A DNA stretch of 64,000 nt, from contig JAGFJP010000100.1 of NCBI GenBank assembly GCA_024102665.1, positions 1 to 64,000 of the forward strand, given 5' to 3'. This document shows positions 11,953 to 22,392 of this stretch, piece after piece. Position numbers and translations under genes: made by a program. Origin of the DNA: Thiogranum sp. Its GTDB lineage: Bacteria > Pseudomonadota > Gammaproteobacteria > DSM-19610. A model generated the notes under the pieces. It was not told the DNA's origin. It saw only the letters and a program-made list of their open reading frames with translations, and made no database searches. Position 1 is the first letter of the stretch. Each line of letters starts with the position of its first letter.

Positions 11953-13134
11953 TCAGGTCAACTCGCCCGGATTATAAACCCGCGCGTGCTCCTTGATGGC
12001 ATAACGGTCGGTCATTCCTGCGACGTAGTCAGCCACCGCGCGAGCCTGTCCGGCATCGCCGGACTGATCGCGGAGAATCGCGGTTTTGCGCCGTGCCTCA
12101 TCCGGCATCAGTCGCGGGTCGTTGTTGAACGCGTTGAACAGCCCCTGGATAACGCGCGCGGCCTTGGCGCTCATGCGATGCACCCGGTAGTGCCGGTACA
12201 GGTGATCTCGCAGAAAGCGTTTCAATTCCAGGTTCCTTTCCCGCATTTCGTCACTGAACGATACAAGGGGCTGCGCAGAGCTGCGCACATCCTCGAGATT
12301 CTGCGGTCTGACTCTGTTCAGCTGGCTCTGGCTGTGCTGGACCAGATCCACGACCTGGCAGTTTATCAGTCTGCGAACCACTTCATGAATAACCCGTCGC
12401 TGCGAGAGACCCGCATAGCGTTTGATGACGTCGTCGTACTGCTGCCGGAACAGGGGGATTTCCGTGAGCTGGTCGACGTCGATCAGGCCGGCGCGCAGAC
12501 CATCGTCGACGTCATGGCTGTTATAGGCAATTTCATCCGCGAGATTGGTCAGTTGTGCTTCCAGGCTGGGTTGCCGTTTGCGCAGGATGCGTTCGCCAAC
12601 GGCGCCAAGCTCGGCGGCGTTTTTTCTTGAGCAATGCTTGAGGATGCCCTCCCGGGTTTCGAAGGTCAGGTTCAACCCCGGAAAATCCGCATATTTTTCT
12701 TCCAACTCATCGACGACCCGCAAGGACTGCAAGTTGTGTTCGAAGCCTCCGTACTCTTTCATGCACTCGTTGAGCGCGTCCTGGCCGGCGTGCCCGAAAG
12801 GCGTATGACCGAGATCGTGGGCGAGTGCGACCGCTTCAGTGAGGTCCTCGTTCAGATTGAGTGCGCGCGCAATCGAGCGGGCTATCTGCGCGACTTCGAT
12901 GGAGTGGGTCAGGCGCGTCCGGAACAAATCGCCTTCATGGTTGACGAATACCTGGGTCTTGTACTCAAGCCGGCGGAACGCCGCGGAATGGATAATCCTG
13001 TCGCGATCGCGCTGGAATTCGCTGCGGTAGTTGGGCGCGGGTTCGTCGAAACGGCGTCCGGCCGAAACCGCGTCGGTCACCGCGTAAGGTGCCAGGGCCA
13101 GGTTGGCTGTCAACGCGGAAGGCGGGCTATTCAT
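11953..13134 (-). CDS. dgt: Deoxyguanosinetriphosphate triphosphohydrolase-like protein
   Basis: 393 aa, HD-domain dNTPase. H77, the H106-D107 pair ([13 protein letters not shown]) and H110 form the metal-binding HD site, and a late Asp in [11 protein letters not shown] completes it. Family members cleave dNTPs to the deoxynucleoside plus tripolyphosphate and help set dNTP pools. The conserved N-terminal [27 protein letters not shown] block is intact. The length fits the type-2 (dGTPase-like) group rather than the 505-aa E. coli Dgt, so substrate preference is uncertain. The ATG overlaps the aroB stop by four bases. Confidence 0.93.
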   Translation of the reverse strand: MNSPPSALTANLALAPYAVTDAVSAGRRFDEPAPNYRSEFQRDRDRIIHSAAFRRLEYKTQVFVNHEGDLFRTRLTHSIEVAQIARSIARALNLNEDLTEAVALAHDLGHTPFGHAGQDALNECMKEYGGFEHNLQSLRVVDELEEKYADFPGLNLTFETREGILKHCSRKNAAELGAVGERILRKRQPSLEAQLTNLADEIAYNSHDVDDGLRAGLIDVDQLTEIPLFRQQYDDVIKRYAGLSQRRVIHEVVRRLINCQVVDLVQHSQSQLNRVRPQNLEDVRSSAQPLVSFSDEMRERNLELKRFLRDHLYRHYRVHRMSAKAARVIQGLFNAFNNDPRLMPDEARRKTAILRDQSGDAGQARAVADYVAGMTDRYAIKEHARVYNPGELT

Positions 13135-14234
13135 GAACCGGTCAGCGGTAGCTCGTGTTCCAGCGTCTGATCCAGAAGCCGCGCATCGTAGTCACTGCAT
13201 ACTTTGGCCTTGCCGATGGAGTCGAGGAGAATCAGGCGCAGGCCGCTGCCGTCGACCTTTTTGTCGACCGCCATCAGCTCCAGGAACCGCTCCTTGCTCA
13301 TTTCGTCAGGCGGGTCCACAGGCAGGCGGGCGCGTTTGAGCAGTTCCCGGATCCGCCTGGTCGTGGCGCTGTCAAGCCAGCCGTGCCTCGCGGAGAGATC
13401 TGCTGCCATCGCCATGCCGGCAGCCACGGCTTCGCCATGCAGCCAGGTGCCATAACCTGTGCCTGTTTCTATGGCGTGACCAAATGTGTGGCCCAGATTC
13501 AGCAGGGCCCGCTGGCCGCTCTCGCGCTCATCTGCTGCGACAATTTCCGCCTTGCATTGACATGAACGCTCGATCGCGTAGCTCATGGCTGTGGTATCGC
13601 GCGCCAGCAGTTGGTCGATGTTCTGTTCCAGCCATGCGAAGAATCGTTCGTCCCGGATCAGACCGTACTTGATGACTTCGGCGATACCGGCAGAGAGTTG
13701 CCGGTCGTCAAGTGTGTCCAACGTGGAGATGTCTGCCAGCACACAGCGTGGCTGGTGGAAAGCCCCTATCATGTTTTTGCCGAGCGGGTGATTGACCCCT
13801 GTCTTGCCGCCGACCGATGAATCGACCTGTGCAAGCAGCGTGGTGGGCACCTGGATAAAATCAACCCCGCGTTGATAGGTGGCTGCCGCGAACCCGGCCA
13901 TGTCTCCGACTACCCCGCCGCCGAGTGCCACCAGGCTGCAGGTCCGATTGAAGCGCTTTTCGAGCAACGCGGTGTAGATGAGGTTCAATACCTCCAGTGT
14001 CTTGAATTGTTCGCCGTCCGGCAGAATGACCTGCTCAACCTCATAGTCGGAAAGCGCGCCGCGCACTGTTGCCATGTACAACGGGGCAACCGTCTCGTTG
14101 CTCACAACCATGACCTGACGGCCGCGAATATGCGGTCGATAAAGTTCTGCTCGGGATAGCAGCCCCGTTCCGATATGGATCGGATAGCTGCGTTCGCCAA
14201 GATCGAGAGACAGCGTTTTGTTCATTTCGGACAC
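13131..14234 (-). CDS. aroB: 3-Dehydroquinate synthase
   Basis: 367 aa. AroB converts DAHP to 3-dehydroquinate, the second step of the shikimate pathway, using NAD+ and a divalent metal. Visible signatures are the NAD-binding [10 protein letters not shown] and [19 protein letters not shown] segments, the substrate-loop motif [21 protein letters not shown], and the metal ligands in [13 protein letters not shown] and [11 protein letters not shown]. The gene lies 16 bp downstream of aroK and overlaps dgt by four bases, so aroK-aroB-dgt-WGR-damX reads as one operon. Confidence 0.97.
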   Translation of the reverse strand: MSEMNKTLSLDLGERSYPIHIGTGLLSRAELYRPHIRGRQVMVVSNETVAPLYMATVRGALSDYEVEQVILPDGEQFKTLEVLNLIYTALLEKRFNRTCSLVALGGGVVGDMAGFAAATYQRGVDFIQVPTTLLAQVDSSVGGKTGVNHPLGKNMIGAFHQPRCVLADISTLDTLDDRQLSAGIAEVIKYGLIRDERFFAWLEQNIDQLLARDTTAMSYAIERSCQCKAEIVAADERESGQRALLNLGHTFGHAIETGTGYGTWLHGEAVAAGMAMAADLSARHGWLDSATTRRIRELLKRARLPVDPPDEMSKERFLELMAVDKKVDGSGLRLILLDSIGKAKVCSDYDARLLDQTLEHELPLTGS

Positions 14235-14250
14235 GATACGGAAAGTTTAC

Positions 14251-14769
14251 TTAGATTTCCTCAATATGCTGAATAATTTTTTGCACGACCTCGCGGGCGC
14301 GGCAGCCGTCGGTTTCGATCGTCCAATCGGCAATTTCCCGGTAAAGAGGGTCGCGGGCCGCCATGAGTTCGCGGAGCTTCTGTTCCGGATTTTCGGTCTG
14401 CAATAGAGGGCGACTGCGGTCATGGCTGGTTCGCAGCAACTGTTGTTCCACCGACGTCTGGAGGTAAATGACGTAGCCGCGGGACGACAGGTTGCGCCGG
14501 TTGGCCGGGTCCAGAATCGCGCCACCTCCGGTGGCAAGCACGATGCCGGGTTTCCTGGAAAACGCCTCGATGACTTCCTGCTCTCTTTTTCGAAACCCTG
14601 ATTCGCCTTCCAATTCAAAGATTAATGAGATATCAGCGCCTGTTCGACGCTCTATTTCCCGGTCGCTGTCATAGAATTTCAGGTTCAGGGCGCGCGCCAT
14701 CTGGCGCCCGATGGTTGATTTGCCCGCCCCCATGGGGCCGACCAAAAAAAAACTGCCCGGCTTTTTCAT
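14251..14769 (-). CDS. aroK: Shikimate kinase
   Basis: 172 aa. Phosphorylates shikimate at O3 with ATP. The P-loop is GPMGAGKS (11-18), D34/D36 lie in the substrate-binding DSDREIE, and ATGGGA provides the glycine-rich shikimate-contact loop. The ATG is the only reasonable start. It lies exactly in the loop of a perfect 9-bp hairpin followed by nine T residues, and no Shine-Dalgarno sequence is visible in front of it because the stem occupies that space. Expression in the pilQ transcript is therefore probably limited; see the terminator entry. Confidence 0.96.
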   Translation of the reverse strand: MKKPGSFFLVGPMGAGKSTIGRQMARALNLKFYDSDREIERRTGADISLIFELEGESGFRKREQEVIEAFSRKPGIVLATGGGAILDPANRRNLSSRGYVIYLQTSVEQQLLRTSHDRSRPLLQTENPEQKLRELMAARDPLYREIADWTIETDGCRAREVVQKIIQHIEEI

Positions 14770-14778
14770 GCCGGGCAG
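14744..14778 (-). terminator. Intrinsic terminator/attenuator overlapping the aroK start
   Basis: Read on the minus strand: stem CTGCCCGGC (14778-14770), loop ATGAAAAA (14769-14762), stem GCCGGGCAG (14761-14753), then nine T (14752-14744). This is a textbook Rho-independent terminator directly after pilQ (stop at 14813). The loop contains the aroK start codon and the T-tract encodes part of residues 6-9 of AroK. It should end the pil transcript and could at the same time hide the aroK start. Confidence 0.85.
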
Positions 14779-14812
14779 ATATGCCAGAAATTTATATGCT
14801 GTACAAGTCGGC

Positions 14813-16957
14813 CTACTGAATAGTAATGCCCTGCTTGATGATCTTGGGCGTTACGAAAATCAGCATTTCGCTCTTTTCATTTACCGTACGTTCAGTTCTG
14901 AACAACCAGCCTACGCCGGGCAGGTCTCCAAAGAAGGGAACCCGTTCCGCTTCCTTGCCGCGTTCCTGCTCATAGATACCGCCCAGGACCAGGGTTTCGC
15001 CGTTGTCTACCAGCACCCGCGTCGACACGTTCCTTGTATCAACGCTGGGGACGTCGTTGAATAACTGGCCGACGCTGTCCTTGTTGACCTGAAGATCCAT
15101 GATGATGCGGTCATCGGGCGTAATCTGTGGGGTCACCTTCAGCTGCAACACTGCCTCCTTGAAGCTGACCGAGGTCGCGCCGCTGGAGGAGGCCTCCTGG
15201 TAGGGGATCTCCACGCCCTGCTGGATGATCGCTTCGTGCTGGTTGGACGTGATTACCCTCGGGCTGGAGATGACTTCACCGCGATCCTCGAGTTGCATCG
15301 CGCTCAGTTCCAGCTGCAGCAGGTTACTGCCAAGCTTGCCAAGTGCCAGACCGATTGCGCCAGAAGGATTGGAGGCCGCCAGATCTACCAACAGGCCTTC
15401 GATGTTGGTCTCGTCAGAGGCAGGCACCTCGAACGCCGTGGTCTGACTGAAGTTGGTGCTACCGGGCTGGGTGCCGCCAATGGTAATGAACTTGTTGTTG
15501 TCGGAGCTGGAATGACTGGTGCCGAACTTGACGCCAAGATCGCGAGCGAAGTCGTTGTTTGCCAGTACAATACGGGATTCAATCAGCACCTGGCGAACCG
15601 GAATGTCGAGGCGGGCCACCATACGACGGATCTGTTCCAGTTTTTCTGCTGTATCCTGGACCAGTAGTGTATTGGTTCTCTCATCGACAGTAACCTTGCC
15701 GCGCTCAGACATCAGTGAGGTATCACCGCCTTCGCCACCCTGCAGCAGTGTCGCCAGATCGGTAGCCTTGGCATAGTTCACCTGGATGAAGTCGGAATAC
15801 AGGGGTGAAAGCTCTTCAATCTGCTTCTGTGATTCCAGCTCCAGCTTCTCACGTGCAGCGATTTCCTCGCTGGGAGCGATCAACATGACATTGCCGCTTT
15901 CACGCTTGGCGAGGCCCTTGGTCTTCAGGACGATATCCAGCGCCTGGTCCCATGGCACGTTCTGCATGCGCAGCGTGAGGCTGCCGGTAACGGTATCGCT
16001 GACTACGATGTTAGTGCCCGTGAAGTCCGCCAGCAACTGCAGAACAGAGCGAACCTCGATGTCCTGGAAGTTGAGTGACAGGCGCTCGCCAGTGTAGCCG
16101 AACTCCGACTTCTTGCGCTCTTCTTGTTCTTCCTTGGTGGTTTTCCGGATTTCAACGGTGAACTGGTTGTCAGATTGATAAGCCAGGTGTTCGTATTCAC
16201 CCAGGGAAGTGATCTGCATCCGTACGCCGTCGCGGCCGGCCTGCGTATCGATGAGCTTCACCGGCGTGGCGAAATCGGTGACATCGAGACGCCGCTCCAG
16301 TTCGGAAGGCAGGCTGGCGCCCTTGAAGTCGAGGACAACCTTACCGGCTTCCTGGCGCATATCGACAGGAACCGCTGGATTCGACAAGTTGATTACAACG
16401 CGACCTTCACCCTGGTCTCCGCGCCGAAAATCAACACCGGTCACGGCCGATTCTGACGCCGCCGACTGGGTGGCGCCGGCAGACGGTGGGGCGGCGGCAA
16501 CTGCGCCGGCACCCGAGCCCAGCACTACGATGATTTTGTTCCCTTCGGTTCGCGTCTCGTAGGGAACCATTTCCAACAGGTTCAAAACGACCCGGGTGCG
16601 TCCCTTTACTTCAACTGCGGTCACACTTTTCGCGGGTCCAACGCCGATAGTCTGGGCACGCTTTTGCAGGGCGCTTTTCGTGGCCGGGAGATCGAAGGCT
16701 ATCCGGGCGGGGTTGTCTATCGTGAAACTGGCCGGATTCGTCGCAGGCTGGCTGAGCTCGAAGGTGATCTGAACCTGGTTTCCCGGGAGTCCCGCGAAAT
16801 TGATTGCTTCCAGCGCATTCAGCGGGGGCGCCTCGGCACGAACATTCTGCCAGTTACCCAGCAGCCAAAGTGTGGTCAGGATCCCTATGGCTACCAGCCG
16901 TTTCAGGGACCACGTGCCTTGTACCGCCGAGTTCCAGGTCGTCAGATTCGAGTTCAT
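14813..16957 (-). CDS. pilQ: Type IV pilus secretin PilQ
   Basis: 714 aa outer-membrane secretin through which the type IV pilus leaves the cell. A signal peptide (about 12-40 of this start) is followed by two AMIN-type peptidoglycan-binding regions (about 45-290), an STN/secretin-N region (LSLNFQDIEVRSVLQLLADFTGTNIVVSD, about 290-400), and the secretin domain with the VPFFGDLPGVGWLFR signature near the C-terminus. The frame extends five codons to a TTG at 16972, but the ATG at 16957 has GGAG nine bases upstream and is preferred. It is the last gene of pilMNOPQ. Confidence 0.96.
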   Translation of the reverse strand: MNSNLTTWNSAVQGTWSLKRLVAIGILTTLWLLGNWQNVRAEAPPLNALEAINFAGLPGNQVQITFELSQPATNPASFTIDNPARIAFDLPATKSALQKRAQTIGVGPAKSVTAVEVKGRTRVVLNLLEMVPYETRTEGNKIIVVLGSGAGAVAAAPPSAGATQSAASESAVTGVDFRRGDQGEGRVVINLSNPAVPVDMRQEAGKVVLDFKGASLPSELERRLDVTDFATPVKLIDTQAGRDGVRMQITSLGEYEHLAYQSDNQFTVEIRKTTKEEQEERKKSEFGYTGERLSLNFQDIEVRSVLQLLADFTGTNIVVSDTVTGSLTLRMQNVPWDQALDIVLKTKGLAKRESGNVMLIAPSEEIAAREKLELESQKQIEELSPLYSDFIQVNYAKATDLATLLQGGEGGDTSLMSERGKVTVDERTNTLLVQDTAEKLEQIRRMVARLDIPVRQVLIESRIVLANNDFARDLGVKFGTSHSSSDNNKFITIGGTQPGSTNFSQTTAFEVPASDETNIEGLLVDLAASNPSGAIGLALGKLGSNLLQLELSAMQLEDRGEVISSPRVITSNQHEAIIQQGVEIPYQEASSSGATSVSFKEAVLQLKVTPQITPDDRIIMDLQVNKDSVGQLFNDVPSVDTRNVSTRVLVDNGETLVLGGIYEQERGKEAERVPFFGDLPGVGWLFRTERTVNEKSEMLIFVTPKIIKQGITIQ

Positions 16958-16972
16958 CGTTTTTGTCTCCAA

Positions 16973-17512
16973 TTACTCACTGAGTGCCAGTGCAGCCTGG
17001 CGTTCCATCCATCCCCCGAGGCCATCGGGCACAATCTCGGTCAGTTCCACTTCTGATTCCGTGATCTGGACTATTTTTCCGTGATTTTCACCTACGTAAT
17101 TGCCTGGCTTGACGCGGTGAATCGTGGTGTCGCTCATTCGCACGAGCGCCCACGCGCTCCCGTCACGTTCCAGTGTTCCTACCATGCGTAAACTGTCCAG
17201 CGGTTCGGACTCGAGCGGTTCGCGTGGCCGATTAAAGTCAGGCGAAATGCCATTATTGGCCGTTTGTGCAACATGCGATCGCGGTGCGGACGAAACAGGG
17301 GGGGAGAACGGATCGCGAACTCCGCTCGCCTGGTACAAGTGAGTCTCGTATGGCGCAAATTCCGGCAACGGCTCTACGTGTGCCTGCTGACGTGATTTTA
17401 TGTCCTCGACATACGTGCGCAAATCCTCTGTGTTATTGCTACTGCAGGCGGTTATGCTAAAGGCCAGCACGAGCATTTTTACAGCCGGAACCGTTTTGCG
17501 AAGGCAAATCAT
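16973..17512 (-). CDS. pilP: Type IV pilus lipoprotein PilP
   Basis: 179 aa lipoprotein: lipobox SITAC with the lipidated Cys at 23. PilP links the inner-membrane PilMNO platform to PilQ. The C-terminal half (about 100-175) has the HR-type beta fold (LRMVGTLERDGSAWALVRMSD and KPGNYVGENHGKIVQI are characteristic). The ATG overlaps the pilO stop by four bases. Confidence 0.95.
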   Translation of the reverse strand: MICLRKTVPAVKMLVLAFSITACSSNNTEDLRTYVEDIKSRQQAHVEPLPEFAPYETHLYQASGVRDPFSPPVSSAPRSHVAQTANNGISPDFNRPREPLESEPLDSLRMVGTLERDGSAWALVRMSDTTIHRVKPGNYVGENHGKIVQITESEVELTEIVPDGLGGWMERQAALALSE

Positions 17513-18102
17513 TGAGTACCCCCTTCCCCTTCATCCATATAGCGGTAGGTCTTGGCGAGAATATCCATAGTAAGACCGCTTTCCTTGTCGCGAGTGATAT
17601 TCACGTCATGTATGGTTACAATTCGGGGCAGCGCCGCCACGCCGCTGATAAAGTTACCAAACTCGTGATAGTCGCCTTTTACGCGAATACTGATCGGGAG
17701 TTCAGCATAGAATTCTTTTGGCAGCTCGGTCTGCGGTTTGAAAAGTTCGAACTCCAGGCCACTTGCCAGTCCGGTTTGTGAAATGTCGACCAGAAGTTCA
17801 GCGACTTCGGTCCTGTTGGGAAGCTGGCGGAGCATGGCGCCAAAAGTTTCCTTCATTTCCGCCAGCTGTTGTTCGTAGGCTTGCAGGTTGGCGGCTTTGC
17901 GCGCCTTGGCCTCGAAGGTCTGGCGCAATTCACCCTCCTGGGTTTCCGCTTTTTCTAGACGCAAGCCCTGATCTTTGATGTCCAGCCAGTATCCTAAACC
18001 GAGGACGGCGGCAAAGATGATCGCAATGACAACAACTCGCGCAGGCAGGGGCCAGTTTGCGATATTGCTGAGGTCCAGTTCATTGAGTTGTGACAGATCC
18101 AT
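17509..18102 (-). CDS. pilO: Type IV pilus inner-membrane protein PilO
   Basis: 197 aa: a short cytoplasmic N-terminus, one membrane helix (about 23-41), a coiled coil (about 50-100) and a periplasmic ferredoxin-like domain (about 105-190). It dimerises with PilN to form the alignment ring below PilQ. TGATG stop-start overlap with pilN. Confidence 0.95.
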   Translation of the reverse strand: MDLSQLNELDLSNIANWPLPARVVVIAIIFAAVLGLGYWLDIKDQGLRLEKAETQEGELRQTFEAKARKAANLQAYEQQLAEMKETFGAMLRQLPNRTEVAELLVDISQTGLASGLEFELFKPQTELPKEFYAELPISIRVKGDYHEFGNFISGVAALPRIVTIHDVNITRDKESGLTMDILAKTYRYMDEGEGGTQ

Positions 18103-18670
18103 CAGCTTTGCTCCTCTGCCGCCGACTCGGCAGGCGTAACCTGCGTGGCGCGAAGTACAAACTCGGAAGTACGGCGGCGATCGCCATCCTTGGTTTCGAT
18201 AACATCGAGTTTCGGTTGTCCCAGCCAGCCTGAGGTATCGATATTGCGCATGTAAGCTGATACGCGGGCGTTGGATTGCGCTACGCCATTGACTGTCAGA
18301 GACGATCCTGTCTGGGAGATTTTCTCCAGATAAACGCCGTCTGGAAGCGTGTAAACCAGTTCATCCATCAGGTGTACACTTTGCGGGCGACTGCGCTGCA
18401 GCTGCTGGATGATGTCCATTCGCGCCAGGAGAGCGGTTTTAGTCTTTTCCAGATCTTTGATTTTTTCAATTTTCTTATCGAGTTCGGCAATCTCGGTCTC
18501 GAGAAACTTGTTGCGGCCGTTCTGGTTTTCGATCAGCCCTTCCATCTGCATATGGACCAGCAGAACCAGCAGCGCGCCGAGGACCGCCGTACCCGCGGCA
18601 ACGACCGCGAATTGCTGTTGTCTCTGCTTGCGCAGTTCCTCGCGCCAGGGCAATAGGTTGATATGTGCCA

Positions 18671-18671
<1 letters not shown>
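18102..18671 (-). CDS. pilN: Type IV pilus inner-membrane protein PilN
   Basis: 189 aa. It starts with the PilN motif INLLPWREE (4-12), which binds a groove in cytoplasmic PilM. A membrane helix spans about 22-42, then a coiled coil and a periplasmic domain. TGATG overlap with pilM. Confidence 0.95.
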
Positions 18672-19753
<1,082 letters not shown>

Positions 19754-19793
19754 TTAATTCGCTACAAATTGCAGCGTATTGATACTGTTATAG

Positions 19794-19822
19794 ATTAGAG
19801 AGCAACAACAAATGCTTGTCAA
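19794..19822 (-). promoter_or_regulatory. Sigma-70 promoter of pilMNOPQ
   Basis: On the minus strand a perfect -35 TTGACA (19822-19817) is followed after 17 bp by TCTAAT (19799-19794), which differs from TATAAT at one base. The -10 ends about 50 bp before the pilM GTG. This is the best consensus promoter I found in the window. Confidence 0.8.
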
Positions 19823-19871
19823 TAAAGAGCTCTTTAATCCTGATTGGTTCGATTCCATGTATCGGACGCTT

Positions 19872-19877
19872 TATACT
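19872..19877 (+). promoter_or_regulatory. Possible -10 box of mrcA
   Basis: TATACT lies 57 bp before the mrcA ATG in the divergent pilM/mrcA spacer. No good -35 hexamer sits at the right distance, so this is only a candidate. Confidence 0.35.
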
Positions 19878-19934
19878 GAAGTTTAGGAACGTCTTTGTTT
19901 TTTAATTTGAAGCTGATCACATCCCGCCAATTTT

Positions 19935-22388
19935 ATGACACTACTTTTTAGGGCTCTCCGATTCATCCTGGCTATCGGATTCGCGGCGATTACCGCGGGT
20001 GTAATCGCCTTCGCGGCAGCCTGGCTTTATATCGCTCCGCAGCTGCCAGACGTTGAGCAGCTGAAGAATGTTCAGCTGCAGGTGCCATTACGGATTTTCA
20101 CTCGCGACGGAGAATTGATCGCGGAATTCGGTGAACAACACCGTGAGCCGGTGAAGTACGAAGATCTGCCTCAAATGGTGATCGACGGCATCCTGGCGAC
20201 AGAAGATGACCGGTTTTTCCAGCATCCAGGTGTTGATTACCAGGGGTTGATGCGTGCCGTAGTGGAGCTTATCCGCACCGGTGAGAAACGCCAGGGTGGA
20301 AGTACCATCACCATGCAGGTGGCGCGAAATTTCTTTCTGAGCACAGAGAAGACCTACCTTCGCAAGCTCATCGAGATATTCCTGGCGCTGAAAATCGAAC
20401 GTGATCTCAGTAAACAGGAAATACTCGAGCTGTATTTGAACAAGATTTACTTCGGGCATCGTGCGTACGGTGTCGCTGCCGCTGCCCGCGTCTACTACGG
20501 GATCCCGATCGATCAATTGACCGTGGCGCAGATTGCCATGATTTCGGGCTTGCCCAAGGCTCCATCGAGCAACAACCCGATAAGTAACCCGAAACGGGCG
20601 ATGGAACGCCGCAACTATGTCCTGGGACGCATGTATGCGCTCGGCTTTATCGACGCGCAACAGTATAAGGATGCCCTCGATGAAAAGGATTCGGCAAGCC
20701 TGCACAAGGCAACGATTGCAGTCGAAGCACCTTATGTCGCCGAAATGGCGCGCAGCTACATGGTCGCCGAATATGGAGAAGATGCCTACATAGCGGGTTA
20801 TCAGGTAATTACTACGGTGGATGGCAAGCGGCAGAAGGCTGCGAACGAGGCACTGCGGTCCGCACTGCTCGCTTACGAGCGCCGCCATGGTTATCGCGGG
20901 GCTATACGCAATATTGACGTAGTCGACACTGCCGCAGAGGAGGATCTTGAAAACATGCTTTCGGATATCAGGTCGGTGGGCGGGCTGCTGCCGGGATTGG
21001 TGACCGAAGTGCAGGAGTTATCGGCAAACGTCTACGTCAAGAATGAGGGGATCGCTGAGATCGGTTGGGAAGGGCTGAACTGGGCACGTCGCTATGATTC
21101 GGTTAACTCCCGTGGCCCTGAGCCGGAATCTGCACGGCAGATTCTGCAGCGCGGTGATGTTGTCTATGTTGAGCGCCTGGCCGATGCAGGCTGGCGCCTG
21201 GCACAGGAGCCGATAGTTTCAGGAGCCCTGGTTTCCATCCGACCGAAGGACGGTGCCGTGGAGGCGCTGGTCGGCGGTTTCGACTTCTTTGGAAGCAAAT
21301 TCAACCGGGCTGTTCAGGCTCAACGGCAACCCGGTTCGAGTTTCAAACCGTTCATATACGCCGCTGCCCTGGCAAAAGGTTACACCGTTGCCAGCCTGTT
21401 CAATGATGCGCCGGTTGTGTTCGATGATCCCTCGCTGGAAACAACATGGCGCCCTGAAAACTATAGCGGCAAGTTCTACGGGCCTACTCGAATGCGCGAG
21501 GCGTTGACGCATTCACGCAACCTGGTTTCGATCCGGCTTCTGCGGGCGATCGGGCCTGGCTATGCCGCCCGTTACGTGCAGCGTTTTGGATTCCGGGATG
21601 ATCAGATTCCCAGGGATCTGTCATTGGCCCTGGGTAGCGGCCTGGCAACGCCGATGGAAATGGCGCGGGCATACAGTGTCTGGGCCAACGGAGGATTTGA
21701 TACGAAGCCCTATTTTGTCCAGGAGGTGCGCGATGCCGATGATAACGTTCTGTTCGAGGCTAACCCTCCGGTGGCGTGCGCGGGATGCGAACAGGCCGAA
21801 GGCGCGCCCGCGACTGAACAGCAAATTCAGGTGCCTGTGGCGGAAAGCGGTGTTACCCCGCCTGCGGATGATACTTTACCCGCACCTGTTTATGCCCCAC
21901 GGGTGGTGGATGCAGAGACGGTTTATCTGATGAACTCGATGATGCAGGATGTCATCAAGCGCGGAACCGGACGGCGGGCCATGACGCTGGGGCGCAACGA
22001 CCTGGCCGGTAAGACCGGGACCACGAATGATCAACGAGATGCCTGGTTTTGCGGCTTTAACTTGAGCCTGGTCACAACGGTCTGGGTGGGCTTCGACCGC
22101 GCTCATCCGCTCGGCGTTGGTGAAACGGGGGGGCACGCGGCGTTGCCAATGTGGATTGATTACATGCGCGATGCGCTGGAGGGAGTCCCCGAGATTCAGT
22201 TGCCGCAGCCGCCGGGTCTGGTAACGGTACGCATCGATCCGAAAACCGGCTTGCGTTTGCCGCCGGGCCAGGATGGCGGCCTGTTCGAAGTATTTCGATC
22301 CGAAACCGTACCGAAGCAATACAGTGATCCGGCGGAACTGCAGCAGGATGGCGCTTCATCTGGTGATTCGTTAGAGCAATTATTCTAG
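19935..22388 (+). CDS. mrcA: Penicillin-binding protein 1A (bifunctional peptidoglycan synthase)
   Basis: 817 aa class A PBP. An N-terminal signal-anchor (about 5-33) is followed by a GT51 glycosyltransferase domain (E90 in ATEDDRF, GGSTITMQVARN at 121-132), an OB-like insert (about 315-440), and a transpeptidase domain with SxxK at S468-K471 and KTGT at 693-696. It polymerises lipid II and crosslinks the peptides. It is divergent from pilM, the usual arrangement in gammaproteobacteria. The ribosome-binding site is weak. Confidence 0.97.
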   Translation: MTLLFRALRFILAIGFAAITAGVIAFAAAWLYIAPQLPDVEQLKNVQLQVPLRIFTRDGELIAEFGEQHREPVKYEDLPQMVIDGILATEDDRFFQHPGVDYQGLMRAVVELIRTGEKRQGGSTITMQVARNFFLSTEKTYLRKLIEIFLALKIERDLSKQEILELYLNKIYFGHRAYGVAAAARVYYGIPIDQLTVAQIAMISGLPKAPSSNNPISNPKRAMERRNYVLGRMYALGFIDAQQYKDALDEKDSASLHKATIAVEAPYVAEMARSYMVAEYGEDAYIAGYQVITTVDGKRQKAANEALRSALLAYERRHGYRGAIRNIDVVDTAAEEDLENMLSDIRSVGGLLPGLVTEVQELSANVYVKNEGIAEIGWEGLNWARRYDSVNSRGPEPESARQILQRGDVVYVERLADAGWRLAQEPIVSGALVSIRPKDGAVEALVGGFDFFGSKFNRAVQAQRQPGSSFKPFIYAAALAKGYTVASLFNDAPVVFDDPSLETTWRPENYSGKFYGPTRMREALTHSRNLVSIRLLRAIGPGYAARYVQRFGFRDDQIPRDLSLALGSGLATPMEMARAYSVWANGGFDTKPYFVQEVRDADDNVLFEANPPVACAGCEQAEGAPATEQQIQVPVAESGVTPPADDTLPAPVYAPRVVDAETVYLMNSMMQDVIKRGTGRRAMTLGRNDLAGKTGTTNDQRDAWFCGFNLSLVTTVWVGFDRAHPLGVGETGGHAALPMWIDYMRDALEGVPEIQLPQPPGLVTVRIDPKTGLRLPPGQDGGLFEVFRSETVPKQYSDPAELQQDGASSGDSLEQLF

Positions 22389-22392
22389 AATT

